NCBI RefSeq assembly: GCF_015160875.1
Contig: NZ_CP063374.1
Span: 2,852,001 to 2,916,000, forward strand
Direction: 5' to 3'
Source: Streptomyces chromofuscus
GTDB taxonomy: Bacteria > Actinomycetota > Actinomycetes > Streptomycetales > Streptomycetaceae
Length of the DNA: 64,000 nucleotides
Shown here one piece after another: positions 7,640-15,747 of the stretch. The first letter of the stretch is position 1; each line of letters begins with the position of its first letter. The translations under genes and the position numbers were made by a program. The notes below the pieces were generated by a model. It did no database searches and was not told where the DNA came from. It saw only the letters and a list, made by a program, of their open reading frames with translations.

Positions 7640-9106
7640 ATGACTTCGCAGCCGACCCTGACGAAGCCCGGAGGCCACGGTGGAACCGGCGATCCCGGTT
7701 CCGGATCAGGTCTTCAGGCAGGACTCAAGAACCGCCATCTGTCGATGATCGCCATCGGTGGTGTCATCGGCGCCGGACTCTTCGTCGGGTCCTCCTCCGG
7801 CATCGCCACCGCCGGCCCCGGCATCCTCCTCTCCTACGCTCTCGTCGGCACGCTCGTGGTGCTGGTGATGCGCATGCTGGGTGAGATGTCCGCCGCCAAC
7901 CCCACGTCCGGCTCCTTCTCCGCCCACGCCGACCGGGCGCTCGGGAGCTGGGCCGGCTTCTCCATCGGCTGGCTCTACTGGTTCTTCTGGGTGGTCGTGC
8001 TGGCGGTCGAGGCGACCGCCGGCGCGGTGATCCTGGAGGGCTGGATCCCGGCCGTCCCGCAGTGGGCCTGGGCCCTGATCGTGATGGTCGTCCTGACCGC
8101 CACCAACCTCGTCTCCGTCGGCTCCTACGGCGAGTTCGAGTTCTGGTTCGCCGGCATCAAGGTCGTCGCGATCGCCGCGTTCATCGTCATCGGCGGGCTG
8201 GCCGTGTTCGGGCTGCTGCCGGGTGTCGACAGCGAGCAGGCCGGACTGAGCAACCTCACCGAGCACGGCGGCTTCCTGCCGAACGGACCGGGCGCGATCC
8301 TCACCGGTGTGCTGCTCGTCGTCTTCTCCTTCATGGGCAGCGAGATCGCCACCCTCGCGGCCGGTGAGTCCGAGGACCCGCAGCGTGCGGTCACCAAGGC
8401 GACCAACAGCATCATCTGGCGTGTCGCGGTCTTCTACCTCGGCTCGATCTTCGTCGTGGTGTCCCTGCTGCCGTGGGACAGCGAGTCCATCGCCGACAAG
8501 GGCTCGTACGTCGCCGCGCTCGACTCCCTGGGCATCCCGCACGCCGGTCAGATCATGAACTTCATCGTGCTGACCTCGGTGCTGTCCTGTCTGAACTCCG
8601 GCCTCTACACCGCCTCCCGCATGGCCTTCTCGCTCGGCCGGCGCGGGGACGCGCCGAAGGCCTTCGCCCGGACGACCGGCAACGGCGTGCCGCGCACGGC
8701 GATCCTCGCGTCCGTCGCGTTCGGCTTCGTGGCCGTGTTCTTCAACTACAAGTTCCCGGACTCCGTCTTCCTCTTCCTGGTCAACTCCTCCGGTGCGGTC
8801 GCCCTGTTCGTCTGGCTGGTGATCTGCTTCTCGCAGCTGCGGATGCGGAAGATCATCCAGGCCGAGGCGCCGGAGAAGCTGGTCGTGAAGATGTGGCTGT
8901 ATCCGTACCTGACCTGGGCGACGGCCGCGCTGATCGTCTTCGTCCTCGGCTACATGCTCACCGACACCGAGCACGACGGGCGCAAGACCGTGTTGCTGTC
9001 GCTGCTCGTCGCGGCCCTGGTGCTCGCGGTCGCCGTGGTCCGGCAGCGGACCGGCAGGCGCGACGCCCCGCAGGCCGACGCGCGGCCCGCGAAGGCGCGG
9101 GACTAG
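7640..9106 (+). CDS. Amino-acid permease, APC superfamily (first paralogue)
   Basis: A 488-residue, twelve-helix membrane protein of the AroP/GabP/AnsP branch. The first helix carries GGVIGAGLFVG and is followed by MRMLGEMSA, both typical of amino acid:cation symporters. The N-terminal 30 residues and C-terminal tail are hydrophilic and cytoplasmic. Substrate cannot be read from sequence. The 200-base upstream gap contains a CTCGTACG direct repeat (about 7585-7602), a possible operator, and AAAGGA precedes the start. A close paralogue lies at 12810-14189. It is convergent with the kinase gene and shares a perfect hairpin with it. Confidence 0.92.
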   Translation: MTSQPTLTKPGGHGGTGDPGSGSGLQAGLKNRHLSMIAIGGVIGAGLFVGSSSGIATAGPGILLSYALVGTLVVLVMRMLGEMSAANPTSGSFSAHADRALGSWAGFSIGWLYWFFWVVVLAVEATAGAVILEGWIPAVPQWAWALIVMVVLTATNLVSVGSYGEFEFWFAGIKVVAIAAFIVIGGLAVFGLLPGVDSEQAGLSNLTEHGGFLPNGPGAILTGVLLVVFSFMGSEIATLAAGESEDPQRAVTKATNSIIWRVAVFYLGSIFVVVSLLPWDSESIADKGSYVAALDSLGIPHAGQIMNFIVLTSVLSCLNSGLYTASRMAFSLGRRGDAPKAFARTTGNGVPRTAILASVAFGFVAVFFNYKFPDSVFLFLVNSSGAVALFVWLVICFSQLRMRKIIQAEAPEKLVVKMWLYPYLTWATAALIVFVLGYMLTDTEHDGRKTVLLSLLVAALVLAVAVVRQRTGRRDAPQADARPAKARD

Positions 9107-9117
9107 GCAAGGCCCCG

Positions 9118-9162
9118 GGAGAGCTTCACGCCGCATACCCTCACAGCGGCGTGAAGCTCTCC
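9118..9162. terminator. Perfect 17-bp bidirectional hairpin
   Basis: Left arm 9118-9134 and right arm 9146-9162 are exact reverse complements around an 11-base loop. It sits between the permease stop (9106) and the kinase stop (9141), so it can serve both strands. The right arm and loop also encode the last residues of the kinase. No T-run follows, as is usual in Streptomyces. Confidence 0.8.
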
Positions 9163-10781
9163 TTCACGTTGCCGTAGATCTCCAGTGCCGCGTCCTCGCC
9201 CGCCGGCTGGTACCACGTGTTGATCTGGTACGACTTCCCCCGCGCGTCGAAGCCCAGCAGCCGGGCGTGCCACGGGACGCCGTCCAGGGTGAACGTGTAC
9301 TCCCAGACCACCGCCGGATGGCCCCGGAACGTCGTCTCCTCCAGGCGGATCTTGCGGTAGTCCCGCCCCTGGCGGGCGTTGCGTTCCGAGGTCCGCCAGC
9401 TGTCCATGAGGTCGCCCCGGGCCAGGGATGACTTCGCGGCCAGTTCCTGGGTGCCGTCGGGTGAGGTGTAGTGCACCTCCGAACCGGTCCGCACGTCCCG
9501 CCGCCATCCCTCGGGCGTCACCCACGCGTAGCCGCCGGCCTCCTCGCGAGCGCCCGGTGGCAGGCTGGGCGGCCGGGAGGTTCCCGCGACCGTGGGCGAG
9601 GCGGAGGCGGTAGGGGCGGCGGTCCCGGCAGACGACGACGCCGGGGGCGTACCGTCCGCCCGTGTGTCGTCCGGCGCACGCGCCGTCGCCACGAAGGCGA
9701 TCCCGGCCACCGCGGCGGCCGTCAGCACACCGGCCGCGGCGACCACCGCCGTACGGCGGGACCGGGGCGGCGTCCCGCCCGGGATCGCCGGGCCGGGCAG
9801 GCCGCTCCCCCGCGGTGTCCCACCCGCGTCCGGCACCGGACACCGCTCGGTCACCGCCTGGGCGCGCACCAGTGGGACACCGCCTCCCGGCCGCGTCCGT
9901 TCCACGGGCGCGGGCTTCACGAGAACCGTCGTCGGCTGCTCCGTCGCCCGCCCCGGCTCGGCCACCGTCAGGGTCGGAGTGGGTCCCGGGAACGCCACCC
10001 CCCGCAGCGCGCCCTCCAGCTCCTCCAGCCCCGGCCGCCCTTCGGGCTCCTTGCGCAGCAACGCCTCCAGCACGTCGCGCAAGGATCCCGCCGCGGGCGG
10101 GAGTTCCGGCTCCTCGTACAGCACGGCGTGCAGCGTCGCCAGCGTCGTGCCGCGGGAGAACGGGGACTGCCCGGCCAGCGCCGCCGAGAGCGTCGCCCCG
10201 AGCGACCAGACGTCCGACGGCGGCCCCTGCGGGCGTCCCGAGATCCGCTCGGGCGCCATGTAGTCGGGCGAGCCGACCAGCATCCCCACCATGGTCAGCG
10301 CCTTGGCGTCCTGGATCGCCGCGATGCCGAAGTCGGTGAGCACGACCCGTCGGCCCGACCCTTCGACCAGCACGTTCCCGGGCTTGATGTCCCGGTGCAG
10401 CACGCCGCGCGCGTGCACCTCGCGCAGCGCCTCCACCAGCCCCAGCCCGATCCGGGCCGCCTCGCCGGGCCCGAGCGGCCCGTCCTCGGCCATGATCCGT
10501 TCCAGCGAGCGCCCGGTCACCAGCTCCATGACGATCCAGAGGCGTTCACCCTCGTCCACCACGTCGTAGACGCGTACGACGTGCGGATGGTCGATCCGCG
10601 CGGTGGCCCGGGCCTCGCGCAGGGCGCGTTCACGGCGGGTGCGGGCGTCCTCCGCGTCCAGGCCGTCGATGCGCATTTCCTTGACGGCGACCGGCCGGTC
10701 GAGCATTTCGTCGGCGGCTCGCCACACCCGCCCCATTCCCCCCTGCCCAATACTTTCGGCCAACCGATAGCGCCCTGCCAC
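9141..10781 (-). CDS. Membrane-anchored Hanks-type Ser/Thr protein kinase
   Basis: The N-terminal kinase domain (about residues 4-265) shows the Gly loop (IGQGGMGRV), the catalytic Lys in VAVKEM, HRDIKPGN, DFG and SPDYMAPE, so it should be active. A Pro/Thr-rich linker leads to one membrane helix (about 345-368) and an extracytoplasmic Ser/Thr/Pro stretch plus a C-terminal globular domain of about 140 residues; there are no PASTA repeats. It lies divergently from an LPKTG surface protein. The start is uncertain: GTG 10781 (VAGRYRLAE) begins directly at the kinase fold with AGGG upstream, whereas upstream starts (GTG or ATG 10910) would include a TTA codon at 10785-10787. Confidence 0.88.
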   Translation of the reverse strand: MAGRYRLAESIGQGGMGRVWRAADEMLDRPVAVKEMRIDGLDAEDARTRRERALREARATARIDHPHVVRVYDVVDEGERLWIVMELVTGRSLERIMAEDGPLGPGEAARIGLGLVEALREVHARGVLHRDIKPGNVLVEGSGRRVVLTDFGIAAIQDAKALTMVGMLVGSPDYMAPERISGRPQGPPSDVWSLGATLSAALAGQSPFSRGTTLATLHAVLYEEPELPPAAGSLRDVLEALLRKEPEGRPGLEELEGALRGVAFPGPTPTLTVAEPGRATEQPTTVLVKPAPVERTRPGGGVPLVRAQAVTERCPVPDAGGTPRGSGLPGPAIPGGTPPRSRRTAVVAAAGVLTAAAVAGIAFVATARAPDDTRADGTPPASSSAGTAAPTASASPTVAGTSRPPSLPPGAREEAGGYAWVTPEGWRRDVRTGSEVHYTSPDGTQELAAKSSLARGDLMDSWRTSERNARQGRDYRKIRLEETTFRGHPAVVWEYTFTLDGVPWHARLLGFDARGKSYQINTWYQPAGEDAALEIYGNVKESFTPL

Positions 10782-10977
10782 CAGTAACCCTGGAACACCG
10801 GCACTTCGCGTATTCCCCGGCAATTCGCTGCACCCCCTCGACGACACCCCGAATGACGCGCGCCGGAACGCATGGAAACACAATGGCCACACGTCGGGCC
10901 GTACCAGCATAGTGCGGAGAAATCTTGTGGTACCTCTTCAAGTACTGCGAATTCAGGCGCAGGCAAGGGGGACGAAC

Positions 10978-11688
10978 ATGCGTTCACTTCGTACAACGAC
11001 CATCGGCGGATCGCTGGTGGCGGCATCTTTCTCGGCCGTGCTGATCCTTTCCGGCACCGCCGGGGCAGAGGACCGGGGGCCGGGCAGCGACAAGGGGGGA
11101 AAGGCGGTCGACCAGGCACCGGCGGGGGTGGAGCTGACCACACTGCTACCGGAGAAGATCTCGGTCGACAACAATTCGAAGAAAACGGCGATTACCGCCA
11201 CGGTGAAGAACGAAGGCGCGCAGGACAGCGGTCCGGTCAGGCTTCTGGTCGTCGGTTTCGACGGGCTGACGGTCACGAATGTCGAGGGCTGCTCCGCGAT
11301 ACCCGAAGGCGATCTGCCGGAGGGTTCGAACAGCGGTTTCGCCTGCCCGCTGGACAATCTGGCGGCGGGTGCGTCGAAGGCGTACGACGTCGACGCGACC
11401 TACGACCTGAGCACGACCGGAAAGATCTGTCTGCCCGTCCAGAGCAGCGACGGGAGCACGACGTTCTGGCAGCAGGGCCCGGTCCCGTTCGGTACGACGA
11501 ACCCGTCCCCGAACGCCCCCGCCACCCCCCTGCTGCTCGGCACCGACAACAAGCCGGTGGCACCCGGCGGCGACGAACTGCCCAAGACCGGCCTCGGCCG
11601 CGACGTCCTGCCGCTCGGCGCGGCCGGCGCGGCGCTGGTCGCGGCGGGGGCGGCGGGGCTGTGGTGGTCGCGCCGACGGCCGGCGTGA
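10978..11688 (+). CDS. Secreted protein with LPKTG sortase sorting signal
   Basis: A 236-residue protein with a signal peptide (about 1-29, ending SGTAGA), a central extracellular region with two Cys (likely one disulfide; C-S-A-I and F-A-C-P) resembling a conserved-repeat/beta-sandwich domain, and a C-terminal sorting signal: LPKTG, a hydrophobic helix and RRR. Sortase should link it to peptidoglycan. AAGGGGG before ATG 10978 supports the start. It is divergent from the Ser/Thr kinase, with a shared promoter region of about 200 bases that is relatively AT-rich. Function unknown. Confidence 0.85.
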   Translation: MRSLRTTTIGGSLVAASFSAVLILSGTAGAEDRGPGSDKGGKAVDQAPAGVELTTLLPEKISVDNNSKKTAITATVKNEGAQDSGPVRLLVVGFDGLTVTNVEGCSAIPEGDLPEGSNSGFACPLDNLAAGASKAYDVDATYDLSTTGKICLPVQSSDGSTTFWQQGPVPFGTTNPSPNAPATPLLLGTDNKPVAPGGDELPKTGLGRDVLPLGAAGAALVAAGAAGLWWSRRRPA

Positions 11689-11852
11689 CGGCCCGGCGCC
11701 GGCCGGCGTGACGGCCCGGCGACGGCCGGCGTGACGGCCCGGCGCCGGCCGGCGTGACGGCCCGGCGTCGGCCGGCGTGACGGCGCGGCGTCGGCCGGCG
11801 TGACGGCGCGGCGTCGGCCGGCGTGACGGCGCGGCGTCGGCCGGCGTGACGG
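11676..11852. repeat. 23-bp tandem repeat, about eight copies
   Basis: The core GCCGGCGTGACGG recurs at 11679, 11702, 11725, 11748, 11771, 11794, 11817 and 11840, a strict 23-base period. The first copy contains the stop codon of the LPKTG gene. Two subtypes exist: an early one with GCCCGGCG and a late one with GCGCGGCG, which suggests stepwise expansion. The unit is rich in GGCCGGC palindromes. Confidence 0.9.
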
Positions 11853-11865
11853 CGGCGGAAAAGCA

Positions 11866-11902
11866 GGAGGGCCGGGGCGGCGTCGCGCCGTCCCGGCCCT
11901 CC
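11866..11902. terminator. Hairpin between convergent surface-protein and bioY genes
   Basis: Arms 11866-11880 and 11888-11902 pair over 15 bases with one mismatch and a 7-base loop. Position between convergent stops supports a bidirectional terminator. Confidence 0.65.
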
Positions 11903-11918
11903 GACGTCCGAGCCTCGG

Positions 11919-12503
11919 TCAGCGCCTGCCGACCAGCTTCCACGCCGCCGGCAGCAGGCCCATCGCCAGCGCCGCCTTCAGCGCGTCCCCGATCAGGAAC
12001 GGCGTGAGGCCGGCCGCGATCGCGGCGGAGGCGGACATGCCGGTGGCCAGGGCCAGGTACGGGACGCCGGCGGCGTAGATGATCGCCTCGCCCAGGAGCA
12101 TGGCGCCCGCCGTCCGCCACGGCGAGCGGTCGGCGCCCCGGCGGGCCAGCGCGCCGACGGCGGTGGCGGCGAGCAGCAGGCCGATGACGTAGCCGAAGGA
12201 CGGGGCGGCGGCGCCGGAAGCGCCCTCCGCGAACCACGGCACGCCGGCGGCACCGGCGAGCGCGTACAGCGCGAGCGAGAGGAAGCCGCGCCCGGCGCCG
12301 AGGGCGGTGCCGACGAGCAGCGCGGCGAAGGTCTGGCCGGTCACCGGCACCGGGGTGCCCGGGACCGGCACGGCGAGCTGGGCCGCGAGGCCGGTGAGCA
12401 CGGCGCCGCCGACGACGAGCGCGACGTCGCGGACGCGGGAGGCCGGAAGCAGGTCGGCGAGGACCTGGCCCGGGCGGGCGGGGGCGGCGGTAGCGGTGCT
12501 CAT
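11919..12503 (-). CDS. bioY: Biotin transporter substrate-binding subunit BioY (ECF type)
   Basis: A 194-residue hydrophobic protein with about six helices. VPVTGQTFAALLVG and the GAAGVPWFAEG region are hallmark BioY sequences. In ECF transporters BioY binds biotin and works with BioM ATPase and BioN; neither gene adjoins it, so it probably works alone or with a shared ECF module. ATG 12503 was taken as start because it gives the usual short cytoplasmic N-terminus. It is divergent from the second permease, with a 306-base intergenic region in which I see no clear BirA-type operator. Confidence 0.92.
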   Translation of the reverse strand: MSTATAAPARPGQVLADLLPASRVRDVALVVGGAVLTGLAAQLAVPVPGTPVPVTGQTFAALLVGTALGAGRGFLSLALYALAGAAGVPWFAEGASGAAAPSFGYVIGLLLAATAVGALARRGADRSPWRTAGAMLLGEAIIYAAGVPYLALATGMSASAAIAAGLTPFLIGDALKAALAMGLLPAAWKLVGRR

Positions 12504-12809
12504 GGGGACTCCGCGAAGTGAGGGCGGTTCGGGACACCGTGACGCTAACCCAGGGCACCGGGGCCGACCACCGTCACCGCCCGACAAAGGCGCAAGCATG
12601 GCGGTGGTTGGCTCCTGACAAAGAGTGGCGGTTACACGTGAACGGGCGTGATACCGGTCACTGAGGTGAAGACGTATGGCTCGCGACGCCGGGGCGAGAA
12701 GGGCTCTGTAGAGTCTCGCCAATCGGGCGGGCAGCGGGTTTCGTCGTCCCGGCCTCTACACTCCGTACGATTGTCCCTCTTATCCCCTCACGTACTGGAC
12801 GAGCCACGC

Positions 12810-14189
12810 ATGTCCCGCACCACCCCCGTAGAGGCCCCGCCCGAGGCGGACGCGTCCCTGTCCCACGGGCTGAAGCAGCGCCACCTGTCGATGATCGCCC
12901 TCGGTGGCGTGATCGGCGCGGGGTTGTTCGTCGGCTCCGGCGCGGGCATCGCCGCCGCCGGGCCGTCGATCGTCCTCGCCTATGTCCTCTCCGGTCTGCT
13001 GGTCATGCTGGTGATGCGGATGCTGGGCGAGATGTCGGCCGCGTATCCGTCGTCGGGGTCCTTTTCCGCGCACGCCGAGCGGGCGATCGGGCCGTGGGCC
13101 GGGTTCACCGTGGGCTGGGCGTTCTGGGTGCTGCTGTGCACGGCCGTCGGGCTGGAGGGCATCGGCGCCGCGAAGATCGTCAGCGGCTGGCTGCCGGGGA
13201 CGCCCGAGTGGGCGTGGGTGGCGCTGTTCATGCTGGTGTTCTGCGGCGCGAACCTCGCCGCGGTGAAGAACTTCGGTGAGTTCGAGTTCTGGTTCGCCGC
13301 GCTGAAGGTCGGCGCGATCACGCTGTTCCTGGTGCTCGGCGTGCTGGCGATCGCGGGCGTCTTGCCCGGCACCGACTCCCCCGGCGCGAGCAATCTGACC
13401 GACTTCCTGCCCGGCGGCGGTGAGGGCCTGGTGATCGGCCTGCTCGCCTCGATCTTCGCCTACGGCGGTCTCGAGACCGTCACCATCGCGGCGGCCGAGT
13501 CGGAGGACCCGGTGCGGGGCGTGGCGAGCGCGGTCCGTACGGCGATGTGGCGCATCGCGCTGTTCTACGTCGGATCCATGGCGGTCGTCGTCACCCTCGT
13601 CCCCTGGGACTCGCCGGAGGTGGTCGAGAGCGGCCCGTACGTCGCCGCCCTCGACCACCTCGGCATCCCGGGCGCCGGTCAGCTGATGAACGTGGTCGTG
13701 CTGGTCGCGCTGCTGAGCGCGATGAACGCGAACATCTACGGCGCCTCGCGCATCGGCTACTCGCTGGTGCGGCGCGGCCAGGGACCCAAGGCCCTGGGCC
13801 GGGTGTCCGGTGGGGTGCCGCGGACCGCGGTGGCCGCGTCCAGCTTCTTCGGCTTCGTGTGCGTGGCGCTCAGCTACTGGCGGCCGGACGACGTCTTCCC
13901 CTGGCTGCTGAACATGATCGGCGCGGTCATCCTGGTCGTCTGGATCTTCATCGCCGTGTCGCAGCTGCGGCTGCGCCGCCGGCTGGAGCGGGAGGCGCCG
14001 CAGAAGCTGGTCGTGCGGATGTGGGCGTTCCCGGTGCTGACCTGGGTGGCGCTCGCGGGCATGGCGGCGATCTTCGTGCTGATGGCGCGGGAGCCGGACA
14101 CGCGCGTGCAGCTGTACTCCACCGGCGCGATGACCCTGGTCCTGGCGGCCGTCGGCTACGCCTGGCAGCGGGCGCGCGCCGGGCGCTGA
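12810..14189 (+). CDS. Amino-acid permease, APC superfamily (second paralogue)
   Basis: A 459-residue twelve-helix permease clearly paralogous to 7640-9106: the first helix again reads GGVIGAGLFVG, followed by MRMLGEMSAA, and the DP(V)RG cytoplasmic loop and SRIGYSL region align. The start at ATG 12810 gives MSRTTPVE; no strong ribosome site is seen. Being immediately upstream of the sodF locus matches the order I recall for S. coelicolor. Substrate unknown. Confidence 0.9.
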   Translation: MSRTTPVEAPPEADASLSHGLKQRHLSMIALGGVIGAGLFVGSGAGIAAAGPSIVLAYVLSGLLVMLVMRMLGEMSAAYPSSGSFSAHAERAIGPWAGFTVGWAFWVLLCTAVGLEGIGAAKIVSGWLPGTPEWAWVALFMLVFCGANLAAVKNFGEFEFWFAALKVGAITLFLVLGVLAIAGVLPGTDSPGASNLTDFLPGGGEGLVIGLLASIFAYGGLETVTIAAAESEDPVRGVASAVRTAMWRIALFYVGSMAVVVTLVPWDSPEVVESGPYVAALDHLGIPGAGQLMNVVVLVALLSAMNANIYGASRIGYSLVRRGQGPKALGRVSGGVPRTAVAASSFFGFVCVALSYWRPDDVFPWLLNMIGAVILVVWIFIAVSQLRLRRRLEREAPQKLVVRMWAFPVLTWVALAGMAAIFVLMAREPDTRVQLYSTGAMTLVLAAVGYAWQRARAGR

Positions 14190-14223
14190 CCCCGCGAAGC
14201 CTCACCCGGGCCCTCACCGAATC

Positions 14224-14247
14224 GCCCCCACGTTCACGCGTGGGGGC
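14224..14247 (+). terminator. Rho-independent-like hairpin after the permease
   Basis: GCCCCCACG (14224-14232) pairs with CGTGGGGGC (14239-14247), followed by a pyrimidine-rich CTTCTTCTT run. It separates the permease from the sodF promoter. Confidence 0.8.
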
Positions 14248-14268
14248 CTTCTTCTTGCTAGATTGTAG

Positions 14269-14285
14269 TTGCAAGCCAATTGCAA
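14269..14285. promoter_or_regulatory. Nur-type operator in front of the sodF remnant
   Basis: TTGCAAGCCAATTGCAA is a perfect match to the nickel-uptake-regulator box as I know it (tTGCaa, five-base spacer, ttGCAA). In Streptomyces, Nur with nickel represses sodF from such a site. It lies about 20 bases upstream of a GGAGGG ribosome site and ATG 14308, in the expected place for a sodF promoter. Confidence 0.85.
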
Positions 14286-14307
14286 TAAGAGCTCGGAGGG
14301 ACCCCGC

Positions 14308-14507
14308 ATGCCCGTCAGGGCAACGTCGGGCAGGGCGCCACGCCGATCCTCGTCTTCGACGCCTGGGAGCACGCCTTCTACCTCCAGTACCGCGACCAGA
14401 AGGTCGACTTCATCGAGGCCATGTGGCAGGTCGTCGACTGGCAGGACGTGGCGCGGCGCCACGAGGCCGCCGGGTCCCGCGCCGACGTGCTGCTGCTCGC
14501 GCCCTGA
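14308..14507 (+). pseudogene. sodF: Fe-superoxide dismutase remnant (start signals plus C-terminal 57 codons)
   Basis: The promoter with Nur box, the GGAGGG ribosome site and an ATG are intact, but the coding region jumps at once to the C-terminal part of Sod[21 protein letters not shown], then [15 protein letters not shown] and a final LLLAP. The metal ligands D and H of DAWEHAF are retained; those in the N-terminal two thirds are lost. The ATG frame (MPVRAT) is not the frame of the SodF remnant, so even a truncated SodF would not be made from it. A terminator follows at 14571. Loss implies reliance on another SOD such as nickel SodN, not visible here. Confidence 0.88.
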
Positions 14508-14570
14508 GCGCGTCCTGATCGTCCTGCCTCGTGATCGTCTTCTCACCCTTCACCGGGCAGGCGGAAAGAG

Positions 14571-14607
14571 GAAGGCCCCCGCGAGGACGTGACTCGCGGG
14601 GGCCTTC
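14571..14607 (+). terminator. Terminator of the sodF locus
   Basis: A perfect 15-bp stem (14571-14585 with 14593-14607) and 7-base loop lie 63 bases after the remnant's stop. Confidence 0.8.
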
Positions 14608-14758
14608 CGGTCCACGGCGCCCCGGCTGCCGACGGGGAGGCGGGCACCGGCTCACGGTGGACCGGCGCGCGCCCCGGCGCACCCCCGCCATGTGCTCGCG
14701 GGGACTGTCGGTGGGCGGCGTTCCCGGGCATCGTGGCGGGATGCCGATGGAGAGGACC

Positions 14759-14992
14759 ATGCCCTGCTACACGTGCGGGACGGACGAACCGCACCGGCAG
14801 GTCAAGGACGACCGCGAGCGGAACGTGATCCGTGAGCTGAAGGGGCTCGGTCCGCGTGCGTACGTGGACGAGTACTGGATCTGCGTCACCACCGAGCGGG
14901 ACTGCCGCAACATCCGCACCGGCCACTCGTGGAGGCCGTTGCACCCACCGCGGAAGATGCCGCCCGAGACCGAGCCGTCCGAGCCGTCCTAG
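14759..14992 (+). CDS. Small Cys-containing hypothetical protein
   Basis: A 77-residue hydrophilic protein. C-Y-T-C near the N-terminus and two further Cys ([10 protein letters not shown]) could bind zinc or form disulfides; the C-terminus is Pro/Glu-rich. ATG 14759 is preceded by GGAGAGG; in-frame ATGs at 14741 and 14747 are alternatives. Its stop (14992) overlaps by four bases the end of the convergent nitroreductase-like gene. I do not recognise a characterised family. Confidence 0.6.
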   Translation: MPCYTCGTDEPHRQVKDDRERNVIRELKGLGPRAYVDEYWICVTTERDCRNIRTGHSWRPLHPPRKMPPETEPSEPS

Positions 14993-15627
14993 AGGTTGCT
15001 GAAGTCCGGTCCCTTGGTGCGGGTGCGCTTGATCTCGTAGAAGCCCGGGACCGAGGCCACCGCGAGGGTGCCGTCCCACAGGCGGGCGGCCTCCTCACCC
15101 TGGGGAGCGGGGGTGACGACCGGGCCGAAGAAGGCGACCTCCTCGCCGCCGGGGCCGGGCACCGCGATGACCGGCGTGCCGACCTCCTGGCCGACCTTGT
15201 CGATGCCCTCCTGGTGGGAGGCGCGCAGCTGGGGCTCGTAGGGGGTGGCGTCCCAGTGCTCCATGAGGGAGTCGGGCAGGCCGGCGTCCTTCAGGGCGGC
15301 GGCGACCGTCTCCTTCTCCGGGCCCTCACCCTGGTTGTGGATGCGGGTGCCGAGCGCGGTGTAGAGGTCGCCGAGCACCTCCGCGCCGTGCTCCTGCTGC
15401 GCCGCGACGACGACCCGTACCGGGCCCCACGCCTTGGTGGAGAGCATCTCGCGGTACTCCTCGGGGAGTTCGTCGAGCCTGTCCTCGTTCAGCACCGCGA
15501 GGCTCATCACATGCCAGCGGACGTCGATGTCACGGACCTTCTCCACCTCCAGCACCCAGCGGGAGGTCATCCAGGCCCAGGGGCACAGCGGGTCGAACCA
15601 GAAGTCGACGGGGGTCTTGTCCGACAT
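14989..15627 (-). CDS. DsbA-fold, mycothiol-dependent nitroreductase-like protein (Rv2466c family)
   Basis: The 212-residue protein has the thioredoxin-like DsbA fold with active site near residues 15-18 in [11 protein letters not shown]. The M. tuberculosis homologue has CPWC and uses mycothiol; here the second Cys is Ala, giving a monothiol site. VGTPVIAV provides the cis-Pro loop. AGGAGAGAC directly precedes ATG 15627. The pair with the divergent aminopeptidase N gene matches mycobacterial order (nei, rpiB, Rv2466c, pepN). In mycobacteria the protein is induced by oxidative stress and can activate nitro-prodrugs; the role here is inferred. Confidence 0.88.
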   Translation of the reverse strand: MSDKTPVDFWFDPLCPWAWMTSRWVLEVEKVRDIDVRWHVMSLAVLNEDRLDELPEEYREMLSTKAWGPVRVVVAAQQEHGAEVLGDLYTALGTRIHNQGEGPEKETVAAALKDAGLPDSLMEHWDATPYEPQLRASHQEGIDKVGQEVGTPVIAVPGPGGEEVAFFGPVVTPAPQGEEAARLWDGTLAVASVPGFYEIKRTRTKGPDFSNL

Positions 15628-15747
15628 GTCTCTCCTCATGAGGAAGTGGTTGTCCCGGGATAACGTCGGCGGGAACACCGCGACGCGCCCCACCATTCCC
15701 GGCTGACCCCGGTCAGCAGCACATGGCAGGATCGGTCCTGATCAGCA

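Noticed and set aside
12504..12809. Search for a BirA-type operator or riboswitch upstream of bioY
   Set aside because: No convincing palindrome or conserved riboswitch structure was found.
14269..14592. 107-codon plus-strand frame beginning in the sodF promoter
   Set aside because: It is out of frame with the sodF remnant, Ser/Arg/Pro-rich, and runs through the terminator; not a real gene.
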